DNA from: Lachnospiraceae bacterium UBA7093
Lineage (GTDB): Bacteria; Bacillota; Clostridia; Lachnospirales; Lachnospiraceae
Length of the DNA stretch: 64,000 nt
Reading direction: 5' to 3'
Assembly (NCBI GenBank): GCA_002492465.1
Contig: DKYT01000067.1
Coordinates: 1 to 64,000 of the forward strand
In this document: positions 52,809 to 62,015 of the stretch, piece by piece
Layout: each line of letters begins with the position of its first letter
Position numbering within the stretch: the stretch's first letter is position 1
Translations under genes and position numbers: made by a program
Notes under the pieces: generated by a model
The model's database searches: none
Seen by the model: the letters and a program-made list of their open reading frames with translations, nothing else
Told to the model about the DNA's origin: nothing

Positions 52809-53377
52809 GATACAGATTCCCTTTCAATCAATTTCATAAGCCAGCTTACATCTGGCAGCGGTGCCCCGGGTCTACGTACCTTTTCCTGTGCAATACCCTG
52901 TATGGCTCCAAAAAGTGCGACGCACATTGCATGTGCATTTCCGGAATGAAATAATCCTAATTCCTGCCCTTTTTGGATAACCGGAATCCATTGTGCTGCA
53001 ATGTCTGCTTGTTCGAGAAGGGTATATACTTCGTTTATTCCAACATGGGAATGCTGCGCCTGATCTATAAAAACGAACATTTTTCCAAAGAAGGGATTAC
53101 TTTCAAGCTGTTCAAAAATGTTCTGTACGATCTGGAAGAGATATTCTTTGGGCGCCTGCATGGCGGCGGCTTTTTCGATATGCATTTCTTCGACTCCGAT
53201 TTTTACCAATTCAAGATAAATACTTTCTTTATTAGGAAAATAGTGAAAAAACAGACCGGAGCTGATCCCTGTTTTGCGGCATATTTCACGTGTACTTGTC
53301 CCATAAAAGCCCTTTGTAATAAATTCGTCTAAGGCGGCTCTTAAAAGCTGATTTTTTCTTTCTCTTCCTTTTTCCAT
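52802..53377 (-). CDS. TetR-family regulator
   Basis: A 191-aa repressor with the helix-turn-helix at about 25-47 (STREICRKTGISSGLFFHYF) and a ligand-binding C-terminal part. The first open codon (53,410) lacks a site. Two ATGs follow GAGGAGT; the second, at 53,377, has 7 bases of spacing and is chosen. An operator-like palindrome lies 17 bases upstream, so it likely controls itself and the CPBP gene. Confidence 0.88.
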   Translation of the reverse strand: MEKGRERKNQLLRAALDEFITKGFYGTSTREICRKTGISSGLFFHYFPNKESIYLELVKIGVEEMHIEKAAAMQAPKEYLFQIVQNIFEQLESNPFFGKMFVFIDQAQHSHVGINEVYTLLEQADIAAQWIPVIQKGQELGLFHSGNAHAMCVALFGAIQGIAQEKVRRPGAPLPDVSWLMKLIERESVSC

Positions 53378-53394
53378 AATCATACTCCTCAAAA

Positions 53395-53410
53395 TTAAGC
53401 AAGTGCTCAA
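53395..53410 (-). promoter_or_regulatory. TetR operator candidate
   Basis: TTAAGCAAGTGCTCAA is a palindrome with one mismatch pair, of the TTRAGCA-N2-TGCTYAA form common for TetR proteins. It sits right before the regulator gene. Confidence 0.6.
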
Positions 53411-53527
53411 TTTTGATTATAACATGATCTGTAATTTTGTCAAGGACTAAAAATGCGTTCCGTGGTATACTAAATACTACGGTGTTTTGATGCTGTGACA
53501 TCTTGATTTAAGGCAGTAATCCAGGAC

Positions 53528-53544
53528 TTTACATTCATTTTACA
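53528..53544 (+). promoter_or_regulatory. Pho-box-like direct repeat before the Na/Pi transporter gene
   Basis: TTTACA at 53,528-53,533 and 53,539-53,544 are 11 bases apart, the period of PhoP/PhoB boxes (TTAACA-type repeats). They lie about 30 bases upstream of a TATGAT -10 at 53,576. The operon also encodes a PhoBR-like pair. Confidence 0.5.
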
Positions 53545-53624
53545 ATTTTCTGATATTGAATTGATGTTTCTTCTGTATGATATGGCATAGAAAGCTGAAT
53601 GCTATAAGAATACAGGAGGAAATT

Positions 53625-55433
53625 ATGGACTTTTTTGATTTATTGACGATGATAGGCGGTCTTGCGCTTTTTTTGTATGGAATGCACCTGTTAAGCGAAG
53701 GGCTGGAAAAGCTCTCCGGAGGCAGACTGGAAAGAATTCTGGAAAGTCTCACCAACAACAGATTGAAAGCGGTGCTTTTAGGGGCAGGCGTGACGGCGGT
53801 GATTCAGTCCTCCTCCGCCACCACAGTTATGGTGGTAGGATTTGTAAATTCGGGCATTATGAAGCTTTCCCAGGCAATCGGCATTATTATGGGCGCCAAT
53901 ATCGGAACCACCATCACTTCCTGGCTGTTAAGCCTGACCGGTATAGAAAGCAGTAATTTTTTTCTTCAATTGGTAAAACCAACCTCCTTTTCGCCGGTAC
54001 TTGCACTAATTGGCGTTGTTTTTATACTGTTTCTGAAAAATGGCAAAAAGCGTGACATTGGCGGAATTTTAGTGGGATTTGCAATCTTAATGACAGGGAT
54101 GGAGACCATGTCTCAGGCAATGAAACCGCTCAGCGGGGTTCCCTGGTTCACGGGAATTTTCACACTGTTCAGTAATCCCATTCTGGGAGTTTTAGTGGGG
54201 GCGCTGCTTACGGCGGTAATTCAGTCTTCCTCTGCATCTGTCGGTATTTTGCAGGCATTATGCGCCACCGGAAGCATCAGGTACGCTACCGTAGTGCCGA
54301 TTATTCTTGGACAGAATATTGGAACCTGCGTTACGGCGCTGATGTCAGGGGTTGGCGCAGGCAGAAATGCAAAGCGCGCCTCCATCGTTCATCTTTTGTT
54401 TAATGTCATCGGGGCGGCAGTTTTTATGACAGTGTTTTATACATTGAATGCAGTGCTTCGGTTTACATTTATGCAGGAAGCGGCTGACAGCGCAGGAATT
54501 GCACTGGTGCATACGGGATTTAACCTGCTGACCACCGCGCTTTTACTTCCCTTTGCAAACGGGCTTGAGAAGCTGTCTTTCGCCATCATCAAACCGGATG
54601 AAGAGGAACAGAAGCAGCTGGAAGAGAAGGAAAGTTTTGCAAGGATGGACGAACGATTTCTGGATACACCTTCCTTTGCCCTGGAACAGGCGTATTCCTA
54701 TACGCGGAGAATGGCGGATTTGACCAGGGAAGCTTTTAACATAACAGTCCAGAATCTTTTAGAATATGAGAAGGAAAATGCAGCGGAAGTGGAGCGTCTG
54801 GAGAATCTTGTGGACAGATTTGAGGACGAGATCAGCGGATACCTTGTAAAGCTTTCGGGCAGGAATCTGAGCGAAGGGGATTCAAGAAGACTGGGCATGA
54901 TTCTGCACAGCGTAGGAGATTTGGAACGAATATCGGATCATGCCATGAATCTTACTGACTGTGCAAAAGAGATGAAACAAAAGAGTTGGAGCTTTTCGGA
55001 TAAGGCGACGGAAGAACTGCGGATTTTTTCTCAGGCGGTCAAGGATATTGTGGAGCTTTCTGTGGAAGTTTTCAAGGAAGAGGATACCGGAGCGGCAAAG
55101 TCCATAGAACCCTTTGAGGAAACCATTGATATCCTTCAAAAAGAAATAAAGCGGCGTCACATGAAGCGCCTGAGAAAAGGAAAATGTACGGCGGAGATGG
55201 GATTTGTACTTTCGGATATTACCAATAATTATGAGAGGATTGCCGATCACTGTTCCAACCTTGCAATTAATATTCTACAGCTAAATGAGGATGATACCCA
55301 TGCCCATGCCTACATTGACAGTCTCTGGAGGGGAGAAGGCAGCGAATTCGACCTGCTTTTGCAGAGGTATCTGAAACGCTATGAATTACCCGGGAAAAAG
55401 GTTAAAATAGAAGAGGTGCAAACGGAAGGATAA
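53625..55433 (+). CDS. Na/Pi cotransporter family protein with PhoU-like tail
   Basis: A 602-aa membrane protein. Two Na_Pi_cotrans repeats occur (about 10-150 and 170-310), each with the QSSSA motif (VIQSSSATTVM and VIQSSSASVGI), and a PhoU-like helical domain follows (about 345-590: LGMILHSVGDLERISDHAMNL, in part). It is the NptA/YjbB type that moves phosphate with sodium. The start is at 53,625 after AGGAGGAAATT; the frame opens earlier without a site. A PhoB/PhoR-like pair follows after 4 bases. Confidence 0.92.
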   Translation: MDFFDLLTMIGGLALFLYGMHLLSEGLEKLSGGRLERILESLTNNRLKAVLLGAGVTAVIQSSSATTVMVVGFVNSGIMKLSQAIGIIMGANIGTTITSWLLSLTGIESSNFFLQLVKPTSFSPVLALIGVVFILFLKNGKKRDIGGILVGFAILMTGMETMSQAMKPLSGVPWFTGIFTLFSNPILGVLVGALLTAVIQSSSASVGILQALCATGSIRYATVVPIILGQNIGTCVTALMSGVGAGRNAKRASIVHLLFNVIGAAVFMTVFYTLNAVLRFTFMQEAADSAGIALVHTGFNLLTTALLLPFANGLEKLSFAIIKPDEEEQKQLEEKESFARMDERFLDTPSFALEQAYSYTRRMADLTREAFNITVQNLLEYEKENAAEVERLENLVDRFEDEISGYLVKLSGRNLSEGDSRRLGMILHSVGDLERISDHAMNLTDCAKEMKQKSWSFSDKATEELRIFSQAVKDIVELSVEVFKEEDTGAAKSIEPFEETIDILQKEIKRRHMKRLRKGKCTAEMGFVLSDITNNYERIADHCSNLAINILQLNEDDTHAHAYIDSLWRGEGSEFDLLLQRYLKRYELPGKKVKIEEVQTEG

Positions 55434-55437
55434 TATT

Positions 55438-56172
55438 ATGAATACAGTAGAACAGAAGCGGTCAATGACGGCAGGAAGTGCGGATATGATATATTGTGTG
55501 GAAGATGATAGCGGCGTGCGGGATCTGATGTTGTATACTTTAAATTCCTCCGGTTTTGAGGCGAAGGGTTTTATGGACGGCAACAGTCTCTTTGACGCCT
55601 TGAAAACAGAGACGCCTCAATTGATCATGCTCGATATTATGCTCCCGGGGGAAGATGGAATTTCCATTTTGAAGAAGCTGCGCAGAAAGCCGGATACGGC
55701 GGATATCCCCGTTATTATGGCAACGGCAAAGGGAACAGAGTATGACAAGGTAATCGGACTGGATATGGGGGCGGATGATTATCTTGCAAAACCCTTTGGC
55801 ATGATGGAAATGATCTCCCGGATCAGGGCGGTACTTCGGCGTACCCATCCCAAAGTGACAGAGCGCCTTTTACACATCGGCAGTCTGGAACTGAATCCGG
55901 AAACCTACGCCGTGCTTGCAGACAGCATGCCCATCAGCCTGACGCGTAAGGAATATCAGCTGCTTCGCATTCTTATGGAAAATCCCGGAAGAGTATTTAC
56001 CCGTGACCAGCTCCTTGAGATCGTGTGGGGAGTGGATTATACAGGGGAGACCCGGACGGTAGACGTTCACATTGGAACGTTGCGTATGAAGCTTGGAACG
56101 TGCGGCGATTACATTGAAACGATCCGGGGCGTGGGATATCGGATGATAAAGGGGGCAGGAGAACAGTTATGA
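55438..56172 (+). CDS. PhoB-like OmpR-family response regulator
   Basis: A 244-aa regulator: receiver (about 17-130) with EDD, phospho-acceptor Asp in LIMLDIMLPGEDG and Lys in YLAKPFG, then a winged helix (145-240) ending IETIRGVGYRMIKG. The ATG at 55,438 follows AAGGATAATATT. A second in-frame ATG at 55,486 would give the usual short N-terminus and remains possible. The kinase start overlaps the stop. Its place after the phosphate transporter suggests that it answers to phosphate. Confidence 0.92.
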   Translation: MNTVEQKRSMTAGSADMIYCVEDDSGVRDLMLYTLNSSGFEAKGFMDGNSLFDALKTETPQLIMLDIMLPGEDGISILKKLRRKPDTADIPVIMATAKGTEYDKVIGLDMGADDYLAKPFGMMEMISRIRAVLRRTHPKVTERLLHIGSLELNPETYAVLADSMPISLTRKEYQLLRILMENPGRVFTRDQLLEIVWGVDYTGETRTVDVHIGTLRMKLGTCGDYIETIRGVGYRMIKGAGEQL

Positions 56173-57512
56173 TAAAACGTATTTTTCATTCCATCTGTTT
56201 GGTTTCTCTTACAGCTTTTCTTGCTTCAATCGTGCTGTTTATGGGCATATTGTATGAATATTTTTCCAATGTCCAACAGGCGCAGCTTAAAATGCAGACA
56301 AACCTTGCGGCGCAGGGCGTTACAAATCAGGGAATTGATTTTTTCCATGATTTGCAGGTGACCGATTACCGCATTACATGGATCGATGAGAACGGCAAGG
56401 TTTTGTATGACAGCAGATCTGACACCGCAGAGATGGAAAATCATTTGGAGCGGGAGGAGGTAAAGGAGGCGATTGTCCATGGTTATGGAGAAAGCAGAAG
56501 GTATTCCATAACCCTGTTTGAACGTTCCCTGTACTGCGCCCAGAGACTGAAAAATGGCACGATACTCCGCCTGTCTATTCCGCAAAGCTCTGTTTTGACG
56601 CTTCTGCTTGGCATGGCGCAGCCCATCTGCCTTATATTTGTCGTAATACTGATTTTTTCAGTTGTGCTTGCTATGCGGGTTTCAAAAAAAATTGTTGATC
56701 CCATTAATGAAATGAATCTTGACCAGTCGGTGCCCAATGAGGAATATGAGGAGCTTACTCCTTTCATAGAGCGGATTAACAGCCAGCAGACGTTGCTGCG
56801 CAGGCAGCAGGAGGCGCTTTTTCAGGCGGAGCAGATGCGGCGGGAGTTTACGGCGAATGTTTCTCACGAATTGAAAACGCCTCTCCATACTATTTCCGGA
56901 TATGCCGAACTTTTGAAAAATAATATGGTCCAGGAAAACGATGTGATTCCTTTTTCCAGGAAGATCTATGATGAGGCGCAGCGGATGATCCGGCTTGTTG
57001 AGGATATTATCAGCCTTTCCCATCTGGACGAGGGGGCAAAGGATATGCAGTATGAAAATGTAGATCTGTATGAACTGGCGGTAAATGCAGTTAAAAGCCT
57101 GGAGCCAGAGGCGGAGACGGCACATGTGACTTTGGAAGTGTCCGGTGTATCCGCGCCTTTTTGGGGTATTGGGCAGCTTTTGTACAGCATTATTTATAAT
57201 CTCATCGATAATGGAATTAAGTATAATAGAGAAAACGGGAAAGTGATGATAAGCATACAGAGCTTTGATACGGAGGCAGTGATTTCCGTCAGGGATACGG
57301 GAATAGGCATTGCCGGCGAGCATCAGGAACGGATTTTTGAACGGTTTTACCGGGTGGATAAGAGCCGCTCGAAGGAAGTGGGAGGAACCGGACTGGGGCT
57401 TTCCATTGTGAAGCATGGCGTGAAGATACACAACGGGCAGGTTGAAGTACACAGTGCCATGGGGAAGGGGACGGAGATTGTGGTTCGGTTCCCGAAAAAC
57501 TTTGATGAATGA
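56169..57512 (+). CDS. PhoR-like sensor histidine kinase
   Basis: A 447-aa kinase with a first helix (about 10-30), an outside domain (31-145, small PAS-like), a second helix (about 150-172), and the HisKA box NVSHELKTPLHTISGYAEL. The ATPase domain has NLIDNGIKYN, VRDTGIGIAGEH and GGTGLGLSIVKH. The layout is that of PhoR/WalK-like kinases. The ATG overlaps the regulator's stop in ATGA. With the upstream PhoU-containing transporter it may sense phosphate flux. Confidence 0.92.
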   Translation: MIKRIFHSICLVSLTAFLASIVLFMGILYEYFSNVQQAQLKMQTNLAAQGVTNQGIDFFHDLQVTDYRITWIDENGKVLYDSRSDTAEMENHLEREEVKEAIVHGYGESRRYSITLFERSLYCAQRLKNGTILRLSIPQSSVLTLLLGMAQPICLIFVVILIFSVVLAMRVSKKIVDPINEMNLDQSVPNEEYEELTPFIERINSQQTLLRRQQEALFQAEQMRREFTANVSHELKTPLHTISGYAELLKNNMVQENDVIPFSRKIYDEAQRMIRLVEDIISLSHLDEGAKDMQYENVDLYELAVNAVKSLEPEAETAHVTLEVSGVSAPFWGIGQLLYSIIYNLIDNGIKYNRENGKVMISIQSFDTEAVISVRDTGIGIAGEHQERIFERFYRVDKSRSKEVGGTGLGLSIVKHGVKIHNGQVEVHSAMGKGTEIVVRFPKNFDE

Positions 57513-57541
57513 AAGTGTTACTTTCAGCAAAAGGGGAGTGA

Positions 57542-57570
57542 TTGACAATGTAAACAAATTGGTATACTAT
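57542..57570 (+). promoter_or_regulatory. promoter of the toxin-antitoxin operon
   Basis: A perfect TTGACA (57,542-57,547) and TACTAT (57,565-57,570) are 17 bases apart, 22 bases before the antitoxin ATG. An alternative -10 TATACT has only 15 bases of spacing. Confidence 0.6.
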
Positions 57571-57592
57571 ATAAATGAAGGAAGGTGAAATT

Positions 57593-57865
57593 ATGGCGAC
57601 TGTACAAACGCAGATAAGAATAGAGGAAGATGTTAAAAAACAGGCGGTAGAATTATTTAGTCAGCTTGGAATTGACATGTCCAGTGCGGTGAATATGTTT
57701 TTAAGACAGGCTATCATGCGTGGCGGACTTCCTTTTAGTGTGGAAATTCCTCGATATAAACAGGAAGTGATAGAAGCTATGGAAGAGGCAAAACAGATTA
57801 GCAGAGATCCGAATACCAAGAGATATGGTAGTTTTGCGGAAGCGCTGGAGGACATTGATTTATGA
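57593..57865 (+). CDS. RelB/DinJ-type antitoxin
   Basis: A 90-aa antitoxin with an N-terminal ribbon-helix-helix DNA-binding part (VQTQIRIEEDVKKQAVELFSQLGIDMSSAVNMFLRQ, in part, 4-38) and a C-terminal toxin-wrapping region. The ATG at 57,593 is chosen; GGAAGGTG lies just upstream. The toxin start overlaps its stop in ATGA. It should neutralise the YafQ-like toxin and repress the operon. Confidence 0.9.
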   Translation: MATVQTQIRIEEDVKKQAVELFSQLGIDMSSAVNMFLRQAIMRGGLPFSVEIPRYKQEVIEAMEEAKQISRDPNTKRYGSFAEALEDIDL

Positions 57866-58143
57866 AATATGAATTGGTCCTTACAGGGAAATTCAAAAGA
57901 GGATTAAAACTTGCTAAGAGGCGGGGACTAAATATTTCTTTATTGGAAGATATTGTAGAAAAATTATTGCATAAAATTCCTTTGGATGAGAAAAATAGAG
58001 ACCATGCACTTAGCGGAAATTATAAAGGTTATCGTGAATGTCATATCCAACCAAACTGGTTATTGATATATCTGATAGAAGACGATATATTGACATTGAC
58101 GTTGATTGACACAGGCACACATGCAGATTTGTTTGATGAATAG
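57862..58143 (+). CDS. YafQ-type mRNA interferase toxin
   Basis: A 93-aa RelE-superfamily endoribonuclease of the YafQ group. LTGKFKRGLKLAKRRGLN, LDEKNRDHALSGNYKGYRECHI and NWLLIYLI (with parts shown) keep the family His residues and the typical late DTGTHADLF. It cleaves mRNA on the ribosome when the antitoxin is degraded. Overlap with the antitoxin gene is 4 bases. Confidence 0.92.
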   Translation: MKYELVLTGKFKRGLKLAKRRGLNISLLEDIVEKLLHKIPLDEKNRDHALSGNYKGYRECHIQPNWLLIYLIEDDILTLTLIDTGTHADLFDE

Positions 58144-58158
58144 TTCGTTATATAAATG

Positions 58159-58192
58159 AAAGGAAACCCAATATCTCAAGGTTTTCTTTTTC
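58159..58192 (+). terminator. terminator of the toxin-antitoxin operon
   Basis: AAAGGAAACC (58,159-58,168) pairs with GGTTTTCTTT (58,180-58,189), one G-U, followed by T-rich sequence. Confidence 0.7.
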
Positions 58193-58304
58193 TTACTGCG
58201 GAAGATGGGACTTGAAAACAGATATACGATAAACGGTTATCAAGACGTATAAATCATTCTCATCCATGGAAAAATAAGTATTATTTTTGCATGGAGAGAA
58301 GCAT

Positions 58305-59186
58305 ATGTATAACTTTTTTTATGGCTGGTATTTGAAATGCCAATCCGATACGCAGACTCTGGCGATAATACCTGCTGTCCACACCGCGGGAACCAAGCGC
58401 ACCTGTTCGATCCAGGTGATTACAGAGGATGACGCCTGGAACGTTACGTTTGCGGCGGATGCATTTCAACGAAAAAAGGGGAAGCTTTTCATCGGAGAGA
58501 ACCGATTCGGTGAAAAGGGGATTCGCCTGTCAATACACACGCCGCAGCTAACCATTAGGGGAAAACTGGATTTTGGACAGCTTTTACCATTGAAATATGA
58601 TATTATGGGACCCTTTGCATTGGCGCCGTTCATGGAATGCCGCCACAGCGTGCGGAGTATGCGGCATTTGGTGACGGGAAATGTGCGCATCAATGGGAAA
58701 AAATATTCTTTTCAAAATGCCTGGGGCTATTGGGAAGGTGACCGGGGGCGATCTTTCCCGAAAGAGTATATATGGACGCAATGCCTTTTTGGGGGCGGGT
58801 CGCTCATGCTGTCAGTGGCGGATATTCCTATGGCAGGGATTCATTTTACCGGTATCATAGGCGTTGTATTATGGCAGGGAAAAGAATATAGAATCGCAAC
58901 TTATCTGGGAGCCAGAGTGGTTCAAATTCATAATAAGAAAGTTCGTATTGTACAGGGCGATTTGGAATTGGAGGCATGGCTGTTGGAAGCATCTGAACGC
59001 CCTCTTAAAGCGCCTACAAAGGGAAATATGGTAAGGACAATTCATGAAAGCGCATCCTGTCGGGCTTTTTATCGATTTCGCAAAAAAGGCTGTACCCTGT
59101 TTGACTTTGAAACAGACAGGGCTTCTTTTGAATTTGAATATTTTCATTTTTGCCAGCAGTCAGAAGAAGATCCAAGGAAGGTGTAA
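58305..59186 (+). CDS. tocopherol-cyclase-like (TC) family protein
   Basis: A 293-aa lipocalin-like protein of the tocopherol cyclase family, found in many anaerobes that make no tocopherol. NFFYGWYLKCQSD opens it, MGPFALAPFMECRHSVRSM and AWGYWEGDRGRSFPKEYIWTQ (in part) are the family signatures. Its true substrate is unknown; binding of a hydrophobic ligand is plausible. The ATG at 58,305 follows GGAGAG by 6 bases. Confidence 0.85.
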   Translation: MYNFFYGWYLKCQSDTQTLAIIPAVHTAGTKRTCSIQVITEDDAWNVTFAADAFQRKKGKLFIGENRFGEKGIRLSIHTPQLTIRGKLDFGQLLPLKYDIMGPFALAPFMECRHSVRSMRHLVTGNVRINGKKYSFQNAWGYWEGDRGRSFPKEYIWTQCLFGGGSLMLSVADIPMAGIHFTGIIGVVLWQGKEYRIATYLGARVVQIHNKKVRIVQGDLELEAWLLEASERPLKAPTKGNMVRTIHESASCRAFYRFRKKGCTLFDFETDRASFEFEYFHFCQQSEEDPRKV

Positions 59187-59191
59187 ACGTT

Positions 59192-60154
59192 ATGAAAAAA
59201 GGTAAAAAAGTTTTGAAAATATTTTTAATTGTCGCGGTTGTATTGATTTTACTGCTGGCGGCAATATACATAAATCACCAAATCCACTTAAAAAAGGAAT
59301 CTGAGCTTCTTGCACCTCTTGGACAGATGGTTGAGGTTGACGGACACAATATGAGCGTTTATATTGAGGGAAAAGGAGAAACAACGCTTGTTTTTATGTC
59401 AGGCGGCGGCACCTGTTCTCCCATATTGGATTTTAAATCGCTTTACTCCCTTTTGAGCAATCACTATAAAATTGCAGTGGTTGAAAAGTTCGGATATGGT
59501 TTTAGCGACGTGGTGGATAAAAGCAGAGACATTGATTCTATTCTGGAAGATACCCGGGCGGCGCTTGCATTGGCAGGACTGGATGCCCCCTATGTGCTTT
59601 GCCCCCATTCCATGTCAGGGCTTGAGGCATTATATTGGGCGCAGAAATATCCGGATGAAGTATCGGCAATTATCGGTCTTGACATGGTGGTGCCCCAGTA
59701 CTATGAAGATATGGATATTAATATTTCTCTTATGGAACTTGCAAGCGCTGCGGCAGACTTTGGCGTTACCCGTCTGATACCCGGCATTTCAGAAAGCGAA
59801 GCCATAAAGCACGGCACATTATCCGATGAAGAAAAAGAAATCTACAAAGCCGTTTTTTACAGCCGAACTGCAACGGTGACCATGATAAATGAAACAAAAT
59901 CGGTGAAGGGAAATGCAGAAATAGTCAATGGTATGGAAACGCCTCAACTTCCCATGCTTTTATTCCTTTCAGACGGTTCAGGAGGAACCGGTTTTGATAA
60001 AGAAACATGGCGGGAAATCCCCATTGCATATATTTCCCATGTAAAGGGAGGACAATATATAGAATTAGACTGCCCACATTATATTCACAATTATGAGTAT
60101 ACAGTAATCAGCCAGCGTATGATGGAATTCCTGACAGACCAGGGATGGTTTTGA
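59192..60154 (+). CDS. alpha/beta hydrolase with N-terminal membrane anchor
   Basis: A 320-aa hydrolase. A basic start and one hydrophobic helix (about 9-28) anchor it. The fold begins at MVEVDGHNMSVYIEGKGETTLVFMSGG (in part). The nucleophile elbow is LCPHSMSGLEA (Ser near 135), and CPHYIHNYEYTVI holds the late His. It resembles proline-iminopeptidase or haloalkane-dehalogenase-like hydrolases; the substrate is unknown. AAGGAAGGTG precedes the ATG, 5 bases after the previous gene. Confidence 0.85.
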   Translation: MKKGKKVLKIFLIVAVVLILLLAAIYINHQIHLKKESELLAPLGQMVEVDGHNMSVYIEGKGETTLVFMSGGGTCSPILDFKSLYSLLSNHYKIAVVEKFGYGFSDVVDKSRDIDSILEDTRAALALAGLDAPYVLCPHSMSGLEALYWAQKYPDEVSAIIGLDMVVPQYYEDMDINISLMELASAAADFGVTRLIPGISESEAIKHGTLSDEEKEIYKAVFYSRTATVTMINETKSVKGNAEIVNGMETPQLPMLLFLSDGSGGTGFDKETWREIPIAYISHVKGGQYIELDCPHYIHNYEYTVISQRMMEFLTDQGWF

Positions 60155-60195
60155 GAGGGAAAAACAGAGGAAACGAAAGAGAGGGAGGAGGAGAA

Positions 60196-60402
60196 ATGAA
60201 TCAGGAAAGCAGAATCGACAGGTTTGAAAAAATGTTAACGGCAGTACAGGAAAATTATGACCGGACTGATGGTAAAATGAAACAGCTGAAGGCGGAAGGG
60301 AAAGAAAAATCAGCAACCTACAGACAGCTTATGGGCAGTAAAATGCAGTACCAGAATATGCTGTCCATGTATCGACTGTATGGTTTGATCGAGGAAAAAT
60401 GA
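60196..60402 (+). CDS. small unrecognised protein, helical
   Basis: A 68-aa, highly charged helical protein (FEKMLTAVQENYDRTDGKMKQLKAEGKEK, in part). GGGAGGAGGAGAA directly before the ATG at 60,196 gives a strong ribosome site; the longer frame overlaps the hydrolase gene. No known domain. Its stop overlaps the DUF1905 start in ATGA, so they are coupled. Confidence 0.65.
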   Translation: MNQESRIDRFEKMLTAVQENYDRTDGKMKQLKAEGKEKSATYRQLMGSKMQYQNMLSMYRLYGLIEEK

Positions 60403-60686
60403 AAGGTAATATATACAGGTTTCAATCTAAAATTTACCTGGTTCCTGAAAAAGGAGGAGCGTATATTAAATTTCCATATGATATCCGTAAAGAGTTTGGT
60501 AAAGGAAGAGTCAAAGTCCATGTAACCTTTGACGGGATCCCGTATGAGGGAAGCATCGTAAATATGGGAATAAAAAATGCAGACGGCAGCATCTGCTATA
60601 TCATTGGAATGTTGAAATCCATTCGTGAACAGCTGGGCAAGTCTGAAGGTGATGAGGTGGAGGTAACTGTCCGGGAAAGAGCGTAA
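60399..60686 (+). CDS. DUF1905 family protein
   Basis: A 95-aa protein of the DUF1905 beta-barrel family: FQSKIYLVPEKGGAYIKFPYDIRKEFGKGRVKVHVTFDGIPYEGSI (in part) and a late LGKSEGDEVEVTV are the usual marks. Function unknown; relatives are often fused to a YdeI/OmpD-associated domain. It overlaps the preceding small gene by 4 bases. Confidence 0.85.
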   Translation: MKGNIYRFQSKIYLVPEKGGAYIKFPYDIRKEFGKGRVKVHVTFDGIPYEGSIVNMGIKNADGSICYIIGMLKSIREQLGKSEGDEVEVTVRERA

Positions 60687-60730
60687 ACGGATGAAAACAT
60701 CAAGGAAAGATCTAAGTAAGGAGGAAGCGT

Positions 60731-61114
60731 ATGCAGGTAGAACATATTGCAATGTATGTAAATGAGCTGGAGCAGGCAAGAGATTTTTTTGTGAAATACT
60801 TTAATGCGGTATCGAATGAAGGGTATCATAATAAAACGACAAATTTCCGCTCCTATTTTTTAAGTTTTGAAGGCGGGGCAAGGATTGAAATTATGAATAA
60901 ACCGGGTATGTGCGATCATAAGAAGGAACTGGCACGTACCGGCTATGTCCATATCGCTTTTAGCGCAGGAAGCAAGGAAGCGGTTGATGGGCTTACAGAG
61001 CGGTTAAAAAAGGATGGATTCCATGTAATCAGCGGTCCCAGGACAACAGGCGATGGATATTATGAAAGCTGTATTGTGGGGATTGAGGGAAATCAAATTG
61101 AAATCACGGTGTGA
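60731..61114 (+). CDS. VOC family (glyoxalase-like) protein
   Basis: A 127-aa vicinal-oxygen-chelate protein with two beta-alpha-beta modules: VEHIAMYVNELEQARDFFVKYF, then TGYVHIAFSAGSKEAVDGL, and GNQIEITV at the end. Metal ligands are probably His4, Glu54 region, His in VHIAF and the final Glu. Its substrate cannot be told. AAGGAGGAAGCGT precedes the ATG. Confidence 0.88.
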   Translation: MQVEHIAMYVNELEQARDFFVKYFNAVSNEGYHNKTTNFRSYFLSFEGGARIEIMNKPGMCDHKKELARTGYVHIAFSAGSKEAVDGLTERLKKDGFHVISGPRTTGDGYYESCIVGIEGNQIEITV

Positions 61115-61997
61115 AATTACTTTGAATATACCCAAATTTAAGATACCAACTAATATATGTTTTTTATTCCTTCTTTGTATTATTTTGTGTGCCTGCCAGA
61201 GAAATAATAGCGAAGAGATCACGCCCCAGCCGCCTGTTCAGGATGAAAAAACGCCCCGGCAGGTGCTGGAAGAACAAGTAATAGACGATACCCATGACGC
61301 TTTTCTGGTGGATACCAAGGGGGAGGCAGGAGAAGTTCTGGTAACGGTGGAACTGGATGAAAATCACGTGCCGGAGGATTTTGATGCCATGCTGCACTTT
61401 AAGGTATGGAACCCCGATTCTATGGAAGCACCCTTCCAAACGATGGATGCAGCGTCTAATTGCTTTCATCGCTCCACCATTATGGACGCCAACTTTGACG
61501 GTTACATGGACTTTAGCTATACCTATGCCATGGGGAACCAGCCATATTACGACCATCTTTGGATTTGGCAGGAAGAGCAGAAACAGTTTGTGGAGGTGCC
61601 GGAATTTGACGTAATCTCTGTGCCTGACCTGAATGAGGAAACGAAAACCATCTATGGGTTTAACAGGAGCAGCGCAATGGGGACGGGAGTACATACTTTT
61701 CATCAGTGGATAGAGGAAGAGCTGGTTTGCGTGCGCCGTATACAGATTGACCGGGATTCACAAAATGATTGTTTAATAGTTACGGTTATGGACCGTATTG
61801 ATCATGAGCTGGTGGAAGTGTACCGCAATACCTTTCCGCCAGATTCCACGGAACATTTGGACGAATCTATGAAATGGTGTGATTTGGATTATCATGGTTT
61901 ATCAGGTGAAGATGCAATAAAAGATATAGTGGGCATGGTCAAGAGTGAAATGAGTCAATTGAAGGTTAAGTATACTGAGATCGCAGGAATAATATGA
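61098..61997 (+). CDS. unrecognised lipoprotein
   Basis: A 299-aa secreted lipoprotein: a basic start, hydrophobic segment and lipobox ILCAC (Cys near 33), then an acidic linker and a beta-rich part with STIMDANFDGYMDFSY, reminiscent of VCBS/FG-GAP-like Ca-binding repeats or XAC2610-like proteins. The chosen start is TTG at 61,098, 7 bases after GAGGGA; the frame opens at 61,053 inside the VOC gene without a site. It overlaps the VOC end by 17 bases. Confidence 0.7.
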   Translation: MKSRCEITLNIPKFKIPTNICFLFLLCIILCACQRNNSEEITPQPPVQDEKTPRQVLEEQVIDDTHDAFLVDTKGEAGEVLVTVELDENHVPEDFDAMLHFKVWNPDSMEAPFQTMDAASNCFHRSTIMDANFDGYMDFSYTYAMGNQPYYDHLWIWQEEQKQFVEVPEFDVISVPDLNEETKTIYGFNRSSAMGTGVHTFHQWIEEELVCVRRIQIDRDSQNDCLIVTVMDRIDHELVEVYRNTFPPDSTEHLDESMKWCDLDYHGLSGEDAIKDIVGMVKSEMSQLKVKYTEIAGII

Positions 61998-62015
61998 TTT
62001 CTGCGGTCTAACTAT

